A stretch of 64,000 bases of DNA, from contig NZ_BMQA01000040.1 of NCBI RefSeq assembly GCF_014647875.1, positions 1-64,000 of the forward strand, read 5' to 3'. Each line of letters opens with the position of its first letter. Within the stretch, counting starts at the first letter, position 1. Origin of the DNA: Streptomyces brasiliensis. GTDB lineage: Bacteria > Actinomycetota > Actinomycetes > Streptomycetales > Streptomycetaceae. The notes beneath the pieces are model-generated. The model did not search any database, was not told the DNA's origin, and worked only from the letters and a program-made list of their open reading frames with translations. This document shows, in pieces, positions 8,449 to 16,622 of this stretch. The translations under genes and the position numbers were made by a program.

Positions 8449-9094
8449 ACGGGGCCGCGGCGGCCCGCCGCGGCCCCGTTCCGCTCCCGGTCCTTGACGC
8501 CGCTTCCCCGGACACCACTCGGGCGTGCGCGCCGGTGACGGCGGGCTTCGGCGAAGGGCACCGTGCCGGCCGCCGCGCGGGCACGGACGAGTCCCACCGG
8601 CGGCCGGTCCTTCCCGGCCTGCCGGCCGGGCGCCCGCTCGTGCCGGCCCGTCACGCCGTAACAGCCGGATCCTCGCTGCGCGGGGGCCGCGTGTCGTCCT
8701 GCTGTCTGGGCCAGCCGATGTCGTCGTCGCAGCGGGGGTCTTGGGCCGTCCCGGCCGGATGGGGGGCGGTGCGGTGCGGGCGCTTCCTTTCGCCGGGGGA
8801 CGGCGTGGGCGTCCCCGATGCCAAGGGCGCGCTCACTCGCGGCCTCATCATCGACTCCCTGGAAGCGGACGGGCAGGAACCGGCCCCGGACAGGAGCCGG
8901 TCAGTTCGAGATCCTGCCGGGGTCCGCTGGAGAATCGCTGGAAGAAGGCACGAGAACCGCACGAAGTGCCTTTGCGGGGGCGGAAATCTGGAATGCGTCT
9001 CGAATTCTGCCGGACCGTCACGAAGCCGGGTTGACCCCGCAGGGCGCGGCTCGCGAACCTCGATTCCGGGAATTTCCGAGAAGGAGGAACTGCC
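8449..9094 (+). other. 646-bp region without a convincing protein gene
   Basis: Open frames exist here on both strands only as GC-rich shadows without family resemblance or start signals. The right half is the 5' region of the small peptide gene and holds the SARP-like repeat at 8937-8954. The rest shows nothing I can name. Confidence 0.6.
8937..8954 (+). promoter_or_regulatory. SARP-like direct repeat upstream of the small peptide gene
   Basis: CTGGAGA at 8937-8943 and CTGGAAG at 8948-8954 (both within CGCTGGA) start exactly 11 bp apart, the period of SARP heptamer boxes. No strong -10 box is seen at the expected distance. The box is about 140 bp before the peptide start. Confidence 0.4.
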
Positions 9095-9205
9095 GTGGCC
9101 AGCAACAAGAAGAACGTGCCGGGCGGCGAGTGGGACGCCGTCGCCGACGACGTCCCCGCGGACCTGGACGCGGAGGAGGTCCTCGGCAACATCGCCCTGC
9201 AGTAG
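9095..9205 (+). CDS. Putative 36-residue acidic peptide
   Basis: GTG at 9095 is preceded by AAGGAGG at 9081-9087, one of the best ribosome-binding sites in the window, and the frame closes with TAG at 9203. The peptide starts VASNKKNVPGGEWDAVADD and ends DLDAEEVLGNIALQ: a basic N-terminus, then an acidic amphipathic stretch, with no Cys, Ser or Thr in the last 20 residues. A perfect hairpin terminator follows 48 bp later, so it is likely a monocistronic unit. The shape resembles a leader or small scaffold peptide, but no RiPP enzyme is adjacent and no family is recognised. It could also be a small regulator. Confidence 0.55.
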   Translation: MASNKKNVPGGEWDAVADDVPADLDAEEVLGNIALQ

Positions 9206-9252
9206 GGCGCACGCCCGCACCGCGGACGGGCACAGAAGGAGCGGACCTGCAA

Positions 9253-9292
9253 GGAAGGAGGGGTCCACCCCACCGGGTGGACCCCTCCTTCC
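9253..9292. terminator. Bidirectional hairpin terminator
   Basis: A perfect 18-bp inverted repeat (GGAAGGAGGGGTCCACCC at 9253-9270, complement at 9275-9292) has a CACC loop and no T-run. It lies between the converging peptide gene (+) and DUF1772 gene (-), as expected for a shared terminator. Confidence 0.85.
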
Positions 9293-9325
9293 GGGCTCGC
9301 CGCGCCGCCCCGGCCGCCGCCGTGC

Positions 9326-9799
9326 TCAACCGGTCGCGAGCGCCACGCACATCCCGCCCAGCGCCAGGGCCTGCAGGGCCACCCGGGCGTTGATGACGCT
9401 GTCCCAGGTCCGCTGCAGGGCGCGGGCCTCGGGCGCGGTGCGGCACTCCAGCGCCGCACCGGTCAGCTCCTTGTTCACCGGGGCACTGACCTTGTTGTAG
9501 AGGGCCAGCCACACGACCAGGGACACGGCCGCGATGCCCGCGGCCACGGCCGGCACCGCCTTGCCGTCGACGGCGGCGACGGCGACGGTGGCGACGGTGG
9601 CGACCAGGCCGAACACCCCCGGGATTGGCATCCGCCGGTCCCCGAAGCGGTGGGTCTGGCCCATGGCGCTGGTGAGCACCACGTCGTCGACGTGGGCCAT
9701 GGCGGGGCGCTGCACCAGGGCCGAGAAGACATCGGTTCCGTAGACCACCGCGTTGGCCATGGTGGCCACCACGGCCAGCGTTTGCAGGAGCGCTTCCAT
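9326..9799 (-). CDS. DUF1772 (anthrone oxygenase-like) membrane protein
   Basis: A 157-residue protein with four predicted hydrophobic segments (about residues 3-20, 55-75, 82-100 and 138-155). The DUF1772 signature appears as LYNKVSAPVNKEL followed by ALQRTWDSVINARVALQAL. The family includes small membrane proteins of polyketide clusters linked to anthrone oxidation or unknown roles. The ATG at 9799 is used; a GTG one codon earlier is also possible, and AGGTGG lies just upstream. It is divergent from the FAD monooxygenase, sharing the 9800-9956 regulatory region, so the two may act together or respond to the same repressor. Function here is unproven. Confidence 0.75.
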   Translation of the reverse strand: MEALLQTLAVVATMANAVVYGTDVFSALVQRPAMAHVDDVVLTSAMGQTHRFGDRRMPIPGVFGLVATVATVAVAAVDGKAVPAVAAGIAAVSLVVWLALYNKVSAPVNKELTGAALECRTAPEARALQRTWDSVINARVALQALALGGMCVALATG

Positions 9800-9831
9800 C
9801 ACAACCACCTTCGTGGATCCCCGACATATCA

Positions 9832-9880
9832 ATGCTAGATACTGTGCCGATGCTATATTAGCTGATGCTAGAAATGCTAG
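9832..9880. promoter_or_regulatory. ATGCTAG repeat cluster in a divergent promoter
   Basis: Four direct copies of ATGCTA(G/T) occur at 9832, 9850, 9865 and 9874 in an AT-rich island between the DUF1772 gene (-) and the FAD monooxygenase (+). The last copy, GCTAGC, is itself palindromic. This looks like an operator for a regulator, most simply the TetR gene at 11211-11789 just beyond the monooxygenase. A TTGACA box lies at 9883-9888. Confidence 0.5.
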
Positions 9881-9956
9881 CTTTGACAACAGCGTGGTTC
9901 TGTCGGGGACTTCGCACCGGATCTGCGTCCGGACCCAGCCACGAGGAGACCTGGAG

Positions 9957-11168
9957 ATGGCCATAGGACGTGCCCGTCGCATACTCATCGCCGGCGGAGG
10001 GATCGGCGGTCTGTCCGCCGCTCTCGCGCTGCAGCGCAGGGGGTTCGAGACCGTCGTGTTCGAACGGGCCGACTCGCTGCGCGACGGCGGTGCCGGCCTG
10101 CACATCTGGACCAACGGCGTGCTCGCGCTGGACTGTCTGGGGGTGGCCGGGCGGGTCCTTGAGGTCGCGCCCGTCCAGCACGTCGCGCACTTCACCACCT
10201 GGCGCGGCGAGGTGCTGGGCGCCTGGCCGGTCGGTGACTTCATCGAGCGCTACGGCGCCCCCACCATCGCCGTCGAGCGTTCCGTCCTGCACGGCGTGCT
10301 GCGCGAGGCCCTGGACGGCTCGCCCCTGCGCACCGGCGCCGAGGTGGTGTCCTTCGACCAGGACGCGGACGGTGTGACGGTCCGTTTCGCCGACGGCTCC
10401 AGCGAGCGCGGCGACCTGCTGATCGGGGCGGACGGCATCCACGGCGCCGTGCGCGACCACCTGTTCGGTCCGGCCCGCAACCGTTTCAGCGGCTACATCG
10501 CCTGGCGCGGGCGGGCGCCGATGGAGCACGCCGACATCCCGCCGGGCACCTTCAACGCGGTCTTCGGGCCGGGCACCCGGTTCACGTACTACGACGTCGC
10601 GCCCGGCCTCGTGCACTGGATGAGCGTCGCCAACGGGGCGCCCGGCGGCCGTGACGGGGCCGGGGCGCGGGCGATGCTGCTGCGCCGGCACGAGGGGTGG
10701 GCCGGGCCGGTGGCCGACATCCTGCGGGCCACCCCCGAGGAGTGGATCCTGCGCGGTGACGTCGAGGGCCGCAAGCCCGAGCGGGCGTGGGGACGCGGGC
10801 GGGTCACGCTGCTCGGGGACGCCGCGCACCCCATCACCTTCAACATCGGGCAGGGCGCCTGCCAGGCGCTGGAGGACGCCCTGGTGCTCGCCGAGTACCT
10901 CGACCAGCCGGGCGATGCCGTCGCCGCGCTGCGCCGCTACGAGGCCGAGCGGCGGGCGCGCACCGCGCCGCTGCAGAAGATCGCCTGGCGGATCGGGAAG
11001 ATGGGCGCGCTGCAGAACCCGCTGCTGATCAGGGTGCGGGAGTCCTTCATGCGCAAGAACTGGAACACCAAGGCGTTCCGGGCGGCGGAGCAGGGCCAGG
11101 TCGCCTACGGCGCCCGCTGGGCCCGGCCCGCCCACCGCCCCGCGGCGGCCCCCGCCACGGCGGACTGA
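9957..11168 (+). CDS. FAD-dependent monooxygenase
   Basis: A 403-residue class A flavoprotein hydroxylase. It has the N-terminal FAD motif ILIAGGGIGGLSAALALQRR, the DG region GDLLIGADGIHGAVRDHLFG and the GD motif VTLLGDAAHPITFNIGQGAC, in the right order and spacing. Such enzymes hydroxylate or epoxidise aromatic or polyene substrates with NAD(P)H and O2. The ATG at 9957 has GAGGAG 8 bp upstream. It is divergent from the DUF1772 gene and convergent with the TetR gene; it may be a tailoring or a detoxifying oxygenase under TetR control. Substrate unknown. Confidence 0.9.
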   Translation: MAIGRARRILIAGGGIGGLSAALALQRRGFETVVFERADSLRDGGAGLHIWTNGVLALDCLGVAGRVLEVAPVQHVAHFTTWRGEVLGAWPVGDFIERYGAPTIAVERSVLHGVLREALDGSPLRTGAEVVSFDQDADGVTVRFADGSSERGDLLIGADGIHGAVRDHLFGPARNRFSGYIAWRGRAPMEHADIPPGTFNAVFGPGTRFTYYDVAPGLVHWMSVANGAPGGRDGAGARAMLLRRHEGWAGPVADILRATPEEWILRGDVEGRKPERAWGRGRVTLLGDAAHPITFNIGQGACQALEDALVLAEYLDQPGDAVAALRRYEAERRARTAPLQKIAWRIGKMGALQNPLLIRVRESFMRKNWNTKAFRAAEQGQVAYGARWARPAHRPAAAPATAD

Positions 11169-11210
11169 GCGCACCGCCCGGGGACGGCCGCAGATGCGCG
11201 GGCCGTGGCG

Positions 11211-11789
11211 TCAGTCGTGCCGCGGCCGGTGCGTCGCCGCCGCGCCGATCGACGGGTCCAGGCCGGCCCAGACGCGGTGGCCGGGCGGAAAGCCCAGCGC
11301 GAGAAGGACGTTGACCAGGATGCCGCGCGACATGAACCAGGCGGTGTCACCGGCGCCGGTGCCCAGGGCGAGGCGGACCTCCTGCCACAGCTGCTGCCAC
11401 TGGGCGCGGACCGTCTCGCCGAACTCGTGGTCGCCGGCCGCCTCCGCGCCCGCCACCGCGGCATACACCTGCATCTGCATCAGCAGCCGCTGGGGCTCGC
11501 TGAGGATGACCCGCGTGTAGGCGATGGCCATCGCGCGCCGGGCCTGTTCGCCCTCGAGCCCCTCGGCCGCCGCCACCAGCGTGTGTGCGATCTCGGCCAC
11601 GCAGCGCGTGGCCGCCGCGAGGAACAGCGCCCGCTTGCCGGGAAACAGCCGGAACAGATACGGCTGCGAGACTCCCGCGCGGCGCGCGATGTCCTGCGTC
11701 GAGGTGCCCACGTACCCCCGGGACGCGAACTCGATGATCGCCGCGCCCACCACGGCCGTGCGCCGGTCGTCCGCGCTCATCCTCGGCAT
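11211..11789 (-). CDS. TetR-family transcriptional regulator 1
   Basis: A 192-residue repressor-type protein. The N-terminal HTH (about residues 8-55) reads AAIIEFASRGYVGTSTQDIA, then RAGVSQPYLFRLFPGKRALF, which is diagnostic for TetR. The C-terminal ligand-binding helices end in RGILVNVLLALGFPPGHRVWAGL. ATG at 11789 is taken; ATG at 11780 (MSADDRR) is an equally good start. Its stop lies 42 bp from the stop of the FAD monooxygenase. It may sense the product or an intermediate and control the ATGCTAG operator region at 9832-9880. Confidence 0.9.
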   Translation of the reverse strand: MPRMSADDRRTAVVGAAIIEFASRGYVGTSTQDIARRAGVSQPYLFRLFPGKRALFLAAATRCVAEIAHTLVAAAEGLEGEQARRAMAIAYTRVILSEPQRLLMQMQVYAAVAGAEAAGDHEFGETVRAQWQQLWQEVRLALGTGAGDTAWFMSRGILVNVLLALGFPPGHRVWAGLDPSIGAAATHRPRHD

Positions 11790-11911
11790 GGCACCACGCT
11801 CGCCGCACGGTGCCCCGCCCGTCAAGGAACTGCCTGCGGCCGGCCGGCCGGCCCCCTTTCTTTTCGAGACACATTCGAGGAATGCGCCAGAGCGGGGTGC
11901 GAGATTCGCGG

Positions 11912-11940
11912 GGTCGAGAACCGCTCGGCGACGGCTCGAT
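11912..11940 (+). promoter_or_regulatory. SARP-type box before the polyketide operon
   Basis: Three heptamers (GGTCGAG, GCTCGGC, GCTCGAT) start at 11912, 11923 and 11934, an exact 11-bp period. GACAAT at 11953-11958 could be the -10 box. The box lies 39 bp before the malonyl transacylase gene, the first gene of the polyketide operon, which fits activation by the two SARPs. Confidence 0.5.
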
Positions 11941-11978
11941 GATCCACGCCCCGACAATTCAGTGAGGTAGGCACGGGG

Positions 11979-12950
11979 ATGAGCGACAACCAATTCACGA
12001 TGTTTCCCGGACAGGGATCGCAACGCGCGGGCATGGCCTCGCATCTGCTGCGCGAGCATCCCCGGACGGCGGGACGTGTGCTGGAGCAGGCCCAGGAGGC
12101 GAGCGGCCTTCCGCTGAGCGACCTGTGCACCACGGCCGCGGACGGTGAGCTGGCGCCCACCGAGATCGCCCAGCCCGCCATCGTCGCGACCAGCCTCGCC
12201 ACGTACCAGGTGCTGCACCGGGAAGCGGGCTTCGTCCCGGCCGCGGTGGCCGGTCACAGCCTCGGCGAGTACACGGCCCTGGTCGTCGCCGGTGTCCTCG
12301 ACGCCGACGACGCGCTGCGCCTGGTGCGCCGCCGCGGTGAGCTGATGGCCGGCGTCTCGCGCCGCGTCGCGGGGGCGATGGCCGCCGTCATCGGCCTGCC
12401 GCCCGCGCAGATCGAGGAGATCTGCGCGGCCACCGCCGGCGCGGGCGTGGTGGAGGTCGCCAACTACAACGAGGCGGGCCAGACGGTGATCTCCGGTCAG
12501 CGCGCCGCCGTCGAGGAGGCGGTACGGCTGGCCGGCGCGGCCGGCGCGGAACGCACCGTGCCGCTGAAGGTCTCCGCGCCCTTCCACTGCTCCCTCATGC
12601 ACGTCATCGAGGACGAGTTCGCCGCCGAACTGGAGCAGGTCGCCTTCGGCGAGCCGGCGCTGCCGGTGTTCAGTTCCGTGACCGGTGCCCGGGTGCGCGA
12701 CGGCGCGCACGCCCGCGATCTGCTGCGGCGTCAGCTCGCCGGCCCGGTGCGCTGGGTGGACGTGCTGGACGCCGCCGCCGCGTTCGGCGCCGACGGCTAT
12801 CTCGAGGTCGGCCCGGGCCGGGTGCTCAGCGGCTTCGCCAAACGGACCGTGCCCGATGCCCGGGTGCGCTCCACCAACGACGCGCGCCGCATCACCACGC
12901 TCCTGCGCGACCTGCGCCAGGACGCAGCCGCTCCCGCGGCCGCCGCATAG
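11979..12950 (+). CDS. Malonyl-CoA:ACP transacylase (FabD type)
   Basis: A 323-residue enzyme that moves malonyl units from CoA to the ACP. It has the oxyanion segment FPGQGSQ at residues 9-15, nucleophile motif GHSLGEYTA with Ser94, and the conserved SAPFHCSLM histidine segment near residue 200. C-terminal LEVGPGRVLSGF matches FabD. ATG at 11979 fits the domain start. It heads the polyketide operon downstream of a SARP-type box. A dedicated transacylase inside a type II locus is less common than borrowing the host FabD; the ACP of this operon may need its own. Confidence 0.95.
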   Translation: MSDNQFTMFPGQGSQRAGMASHLLREHPRTAGRVLEQAQEASGLPLSDLCTTAADGELAPTEIAQPAIVATSLATYQVLHREAGFVPAAVAGHSLGEYTALVVAGVLDADDALRLVRRRGELMAGVSRRVAGAMAAVIGLPPAQIEEICAATAGAGVVEVANYNEAGQTVISGQRAAVEEAVRLAGAAGAERTVPLKVSAPFHCSLMHVIEDEFAAELEQVAFGEPALPVFSSVTGARVRDGAHARDLLRRQLAGPVRWVDVLDAAAAFGADGYLEVGPGRVLSGFAKRTVPDARVRSTNDARRITTLLRDLRQDAAAPAAAA

Positions 12951-12984
12951 GCCGCCCCCCGGGGGCCGCCGGCGCCCCGGCCGC

Positions 12985-13025
12985 GCCGTCCCCGTCCCCG
13001 TCCCTGTCCCCGTCCGTCCCTGTCC
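12985..13025 (+). repeat. Short pyrimidine-rich CCCCGT/CCCTGT repeats
   Basis: About seven imperfect 6-bp units occur in the 164-bp gap between the transacylase and the ACP gene. Nothing else is recognised in the gap. Confidence 0.5.
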
Positions 13026-13114
13026 GCTTCCGACTCCGACCTCCCGACCCTCCGCGTGCGAGGGGCGCACCGAGCCCTTTGGCACGTATCTCACCACCCG
13101 AAAGGCAGCCCACG

Positions 13115-13537
13115 GTGTCCGAAACCCTGATTCCCACGACGACCGACCACCTGTCCGCGGTGCAGGCGGCCGTCGCCGACGCCCTCGGCATCGACGCGTC
13201 CGAGGCCGTGCCCGAGGCGACCTTGCTGGGCGAGCTCGGCGCGGAGTCGATCGACCTGCTCGACATCCTCTTCCGCCTGGAGCGCGCCACCAAGGTGAAG
13301 ATCACCATCTCCGACATCGCCGACCTGCTCCAGGGCGGCATCCCGGACGAGGAGTTCGGCGACGAGAACGAGGTCGTCAACGACCGCGGCCTGACCCACC
13401 TGGAGAGCGTCCTGCCGCAGTTCGACCGCAGCCGGCTCGACGAGCCGCTGACCGCCGAGGGCGTGCTGGGCCTGTTCACCGTCCAGAACCTCACCGACCT
13501 GCTGACCGAGCGGGCCCAGGCCGCCGCCTCCGCCTGA
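13115..13537 (+). CDS. Acyl carrier protein with C-terminal extension
   Basis: A 140-residue ACP. The carrier fold is at residues 10-95 with LGELGAESIDLLDILFRLE, Ser45 being the phosphopantetheine site. Roughly 55 further residues (DENEVVNDRGLTHLESVLPQ and onwards) make it much longer than a normal 80-90-residue type II ACP. GTG at 13115 was chosen because AAAGG lies about 10 bp upstream and the preceding residues are not ACP-like. It is the probable carrier for chain growth by the KS, KR and dehydratase genes that follow. The extension may dock to one of the two KS systems (inference). Confidence 0.93.
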   Translation: MSETLIPTTTDHLSAVQAAVADALGIDASEAVPEATLLGELGAESIDLLDILFRLERATKVKITISDIADLLQGGIPDEEFGDENEVVNDRGLTHLESVLPQFDRSRLDEPLTAEGVLGLFTVQNLTDLLTERAQAAASA

Positions 13538-13685
13538 GCGGTTTTTGTGTCGTCCGCGGCCGGTGTCCGGGTCAATGGCGCCCCGGGCACCGGCCGCGGA
13601 GCCCCGGCACCCCGCCCGCCCTGCCCCGGGCCCGTCCCGGCGGCAGCCAGGCCGCCCACCTCGCAAGCGAAACGGGAAGAGAGAG

Positions 13686-14453
13686 ATGAAGCTGAAGGAC
13701 CGTACCGCCTTGGTCACCGGCGCCTCCCGCGGCATAGGCCGGGCCATCGCCCTGGCCCTGGCCGAACAGGGGGCGGCCGTCGCAGTGAACTACCGCTCGC
13801 GCCGGGAGGAGGCGCTGGCGGTGGTCAAGGAGATCGAAGCGGCGGGCGGCCGGGCCGTCGCGGTCGGCGCCGACGTCTCCGACCCCCAGCAGGCCAAGCG
13901 CCTGGCCGAGGAGGCCACCGCCGGACTGGGCTCGCTGAACATCCTGGTCAACAACGCCGGCATCAGCGACGACGGGCTGATCTACGACGCGGCGCCCAAC
14001 GCCTGGTGGAACGTCATGAAGGTCAACTTCGGCGGCGCCTACCACACCACGCACGCCGTCATGGACCAGTTCATGGCGCAGGGCGAGGCGTCCATCGTCA
14101 ACATCTCCTCCGCCATGGGCGAGCGCGGCTGGATCGGCCAGTCCAACTACTCGGCCTCCAAGGGCGCGCTGAACTCCTTCACCCGCTGCGCGGCGATCGA
14201 ACTCGCCCGCTTCGGGGTGCGGGTCAACGCGGTGCTGGCCGGCTTCACGCCGACCGAGCTGGTCGAGGAGGTCTTCCAGCGCGACGGCGGCAAGAGCATC
14301 AAGCGGCAGATCCCGCTGCGCCGGTTCGCCACGGTCGAACAGGTGGCCGCCGCCGCGGTGTTCCTGGCCGGCCCCGACTCCGGCTACACCACCGGCGAAC
14401 TGCTCACCGTCGACGGCGGCTTCTCCGCCCAGCTCGGCATCGGCCGCCCGTAG
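13686..14453 (+). CDS. 3-oxoacyl-ACP reductase (FabG-type ketoreductase)
   Basis: A 255-residue short-chain dehydrogenase. The NADPH-binding motif TGASRGIG is at residues 11-18, NNAGIS is near 90, and the catalytic Ser with YSASKGAL (YxxxK) is near 140-160. The C-terminus has TGELLTVDGGF. It reduces the beta-keto group on the ACP during chain extension, the step that makes this type II system reducing rather than aromatic. ATG at 13686 follows GGAAGAGAG. It lies upstream of the dehydratase and KS genes in one operon. Confidence 0.95.
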   Translation: MKLKDRTALVTGASRGIGRAIALALAEQGAAVAVNYRSRREEALAVVKEIEAAGGRAVAVGADVSDPQQAKRLAEEATAGLGSLNILVNNAGISDDGLIYDAAPNAWWNVMKVNFGGAYHTTHAVMDQFMAQGEASIVNISSAMGERGWIGQSNYSASKGALNSFTRCAAIELARFGVRVNAVLAGFTPTELVEEVFQRDGGKSIKRQIPLRRFATVEQVAAAAVFLAGPDSGYTTGELLTVDGGFSAQLGIGRP

Positions 14454-14479
14454 GGCCGGGGACGGGAGACGACACGACG

Positions 14480-14932
14480 ATGCGATTCCATCTGATCGAC
14501 CGGATCGAGACGCTCACCCCGCGCGAGACCATCACCGCGCGCAAGGTCACCTCGGTCGACGAAACCTACTGGCAGGCCACCCCGAACGGCCCGGTCCTGC
14601 CCTTCGGCCTCGCGCTGGAGGCCCTCTGTCAGGCGGCGACCTGGCTGATCATGATCAGCACCGATCACCGGCTGCGTGCGGCGCTGCTCGCGGTCGGCGA
14701 GGCCACCGCCCACCGGGACGTGGCCCCCGGAGAGGTGCTCAGCATGCACGCCACGATCGAGTCGATGACCGGCGAGGCCGCCATCCTGGACGGCACCGTC
14801 ACGGCCGGCGGCGAGCGCGTCCTGGAGGCCACCGGCATCCTGTGCGCGCTCATCGACGCCGAACGGCTCGACGACCCCGACCACACCAGGCGCATGGCGC
14901 ACCAGCTGCAGGGCGGAGGGCCGGTGGGATGA
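14480..14932 (+). CDS. Hot-dog fold dehydratase homologue lacking catalytic His
   Basis: A 150-residue FabA/FabZ-like protein (FHLIDRIETLTPRETITARK at the N-terminus). At the active site the FabZ motif GHFPxxPxMPG reads ATPNGPVLPFG, so the catalytic histidine is absent. The acidic helix ALEALCQAA keeps Glu47. It overlaps the next KS gene by ATGA. A second hot-dog gene (16203) keeps the His, so the two probably form a heterodimeric dehydratase, this one being the non-His subunit. Paired dehydratase subunits are known from polyene-forming reducing type II systems; the pairing here is inference. Confidence 0.8.
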   Translation: MRFHLIDRIETLTPRETITARKVTSVDETYWQATPNGPVLPFGLALEALCQAATWLIMISTDHRLRAALLAVGEATAHRDVAPGEVLSMHATIESMTGEAAILDGTVTAGGERVLEATGILCALIDAERLDDPDHTRRMAHQLQGGGPVG

Positions 14933-16206
14933 AACGCGCAGTGATCACCGCGGTGGGGGCGGTCACCCCGCTCGGCAACGACGCCGAGACGACCTGGCAG
15001 GGCCTGGCCACCGGACGAGGCGGAGTGGGCCGGCTGACCACCTTCGACGCCGAAGGCTTCCCGGTGCGCATCGCCGCGCAGGTCAAGGACTTCGACGCGG
15101 CCAGGGCCATCCCGAAGCACATCGGGCGCAAACACCTCTCGCGCGTCGGCCAGTTCGGCGTCGCGGCCGCCTGGGAGGCGGTACGCAAGGCCGGCCTCGA
15201 CACCCTTGCCGAGGACGTGTACGGCGCCGGCGAGCGCGGGGTCGCCATGGGCGCCAGCGTCGGGCGGCCCGAACTGCAGGTGCTGCTGGACATCGGCCAC
15301 CTGCGCGCCGGCACCGGCAATCCGGACGCGTTCATCTGCCGCCCGCCGGCCGTGACCCTGACGGACGACCAGAACGTGCCGCTCGCCGCCATGGCGCGGA
15401 TGCTCGGCGCCACCGGCCCGATGATGGGCATCTCCACCGCCTGCTCGGGCTCCGGGCACGCCATCGGCGAGGCCTTCCGCGCCATCCAGGAGGGCGACGC
15501 CAAGGTCATGCTGGCCGGCGGCTACGACTCCCTGACCACCTGGCTCGACCTGCTCGGCTTCAGCCTCCTGGGCGCCCTGACCGACCGGCACAACGACGAC
15601 CCCGCCCACGCCTCGCGGCCCTTCGACGCCGACCGCACCGGGTTCGTGGTCGGCGAGGGCGCCGTCGCCGTCGTACTCGAGGAGCGGGAGGCCGCCCTCG
15701 AGCGCGGCGCCACCGTCCTCGCCGAGGTCCTCGGCTACGGCTCCACGCTCAACGCCTGGCGCATCACCGACTCGCCGCCGGACGGCTCCGGCGCGATCCA
15801 GGCGATGGAGGGCGCCCTGCTGGATGCGGGCCTGGGCACCGACGCCATCCAGCTCGTGGTCGCGCACGGCACCAGCACCCACGGCAACGACCAGTCGGAG
15901 ACGGTCGCCATCAAGAAGGTGTTCGGCACGGACGCGCACAAGCTGGTGGTCACCGCCCCCAAGTCCATGGCCGGGCACCTGACGTCGGCCAGCCTCGGCC
16001 TCGGCGTGCTGGCCGCGATCGGCGCCATGCGCCACTCGCTGGTGCCGCCCACCGTCAACCTGGAGCGCACCGCGCCCGGCCTCGACCTCGACTACGTGCC
16101 GCACACCGCCCGCCAGATGCCGGTGGGCGCGGCCCTGATCAACGCGTTCGCCTTCGGCGGCAGCAACACCAGCATCGTCATCGGTGCGCCGCGGGAGGAC
16201 GCATGA
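14929..16206 (+). CDS. Beta-ketoacyl synthase, KS-alpha type
   Basis: A 425-residue condensing enzyme with a complete catalytic set: Cys172 in GISTACSGSGHAIG, the first His in VAHGTSTHGNDQSE and the second in KSMAGHLTSASLG. Start and stop overlap both neighbours (ATGA). It catalyses decarboxylative Claisen elongation on the ACP. Its natural partner is likely the Cys-less homologue at 16619, separated only by a hot-dog gene. It could instead act in the second KS set with the fusion protein at 17947. Confidence 0.93.
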   Translation: MKRAVITAVGAVTPLGNDAETTWQGLATGRGGVGRLTTFDAEGFPVRIAAQVKDFDAARAIPKHIGRKHLSRVGQFGVAAAWEAVRKAGLDTLAEDVYGAGERGVAMGASVGRPELQVLLDIGHLRAGTGNPDAFICRPPAVTLTDDQNVPLAAMARMLGATGPMMGISTACSGSGHAIGEAFRAIQEGDAKVMLAGGYDSLTTWLDLLGFSLLGALTDRHNDDPAHASRPFDADRTGFVVGEGAVAVVLEEREAALERGATVLAEVLGYGSTLNAWRITDSPPDGSGAIQAMEGALLDAGLGTDAIQLVVAHGTSTHGNDQSETVAIKKVFGTDAHKLVVTAPKSMAGHLTSASLGLGVLAAIGAMRHSLVPPTVNLERTAPGLDLDYVPHTARQMPVGAALINAFAFGGSNTSIVIGAPREDA

Positions 16207-16622
16207 GTACGACCCGGACGGCCACGGGCGCCGTGGCCGGCGCCTTCGACCGGATCGTGGAACTCGAGCCGGGCCGCCGGGCCGTGGCCGTGCGCAACAT
16301 CCCCCACACCCTCCCGTGCTTCGACCACCACTTCCCGCGCTTCCCCGTCCTTCCCGGGGTGCTGCTCCTGGAGAGCATGGCGGCCCTGGCGAAGGCCGCC
16401 GCCGGAGGCGAGCGGGCCTGGCGCCTGGCATCCGTGCGGGGCGTGCGCTTCAAGCACTTCGTCGGCCCCGGGGACCAGGTGCACCTCACCGCCGAGGTGA
16501 CAGGAGGCAACCGGCACACGACCGAGGTACGGGCCACCGCCCGGGTCGGGGACCGGGTGGTCGCCACCGCTCGCGCCCTGGCACTGGCCCTCGCCGACGA
16601 GCCCTGGGAGGGCACAGCATGA
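16203..16622 (+). CDS. FabZ-like 3-hydroxyacyl-ACP dehydratase
   Basis: A 139-residue hot-dog protein with an intact FabZ-type site: CFDHHFPRFPVLPGVLLLES, His43 followed by the helix carrying Glu57. It dehydrates 3-hydroxyacyl-ACP to the 2-enoyl product. No enoyl reductase is seen in the operon, so double bonds would be retained and the chain would be a polyene. It overlaps both neighbouring KS genes by ATGA, which implies stoichiometric expression. It probably pairs with the His-less subunit at 14480. Confidence 0.88.
   Translation: MSTTRTATGAVAGAFDRIVELEPGRRAVAVRNIPHTLPCFDHHFPRFPVLPGVLLLESMAALAKAAAGGERAWRLASVRGVRFKHFVGPGDQVHLTAEVTGGNRHTTEVRATARVGDRVVATARALALALADEPWEGTA

Noticed and set aside
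8651..9268. Long minus-strand open frame opposite the small peptide gene.
   Set aside because: Low-complexity composition, no start signal, no family resemblance, and it crosses the hairpin terminator region.
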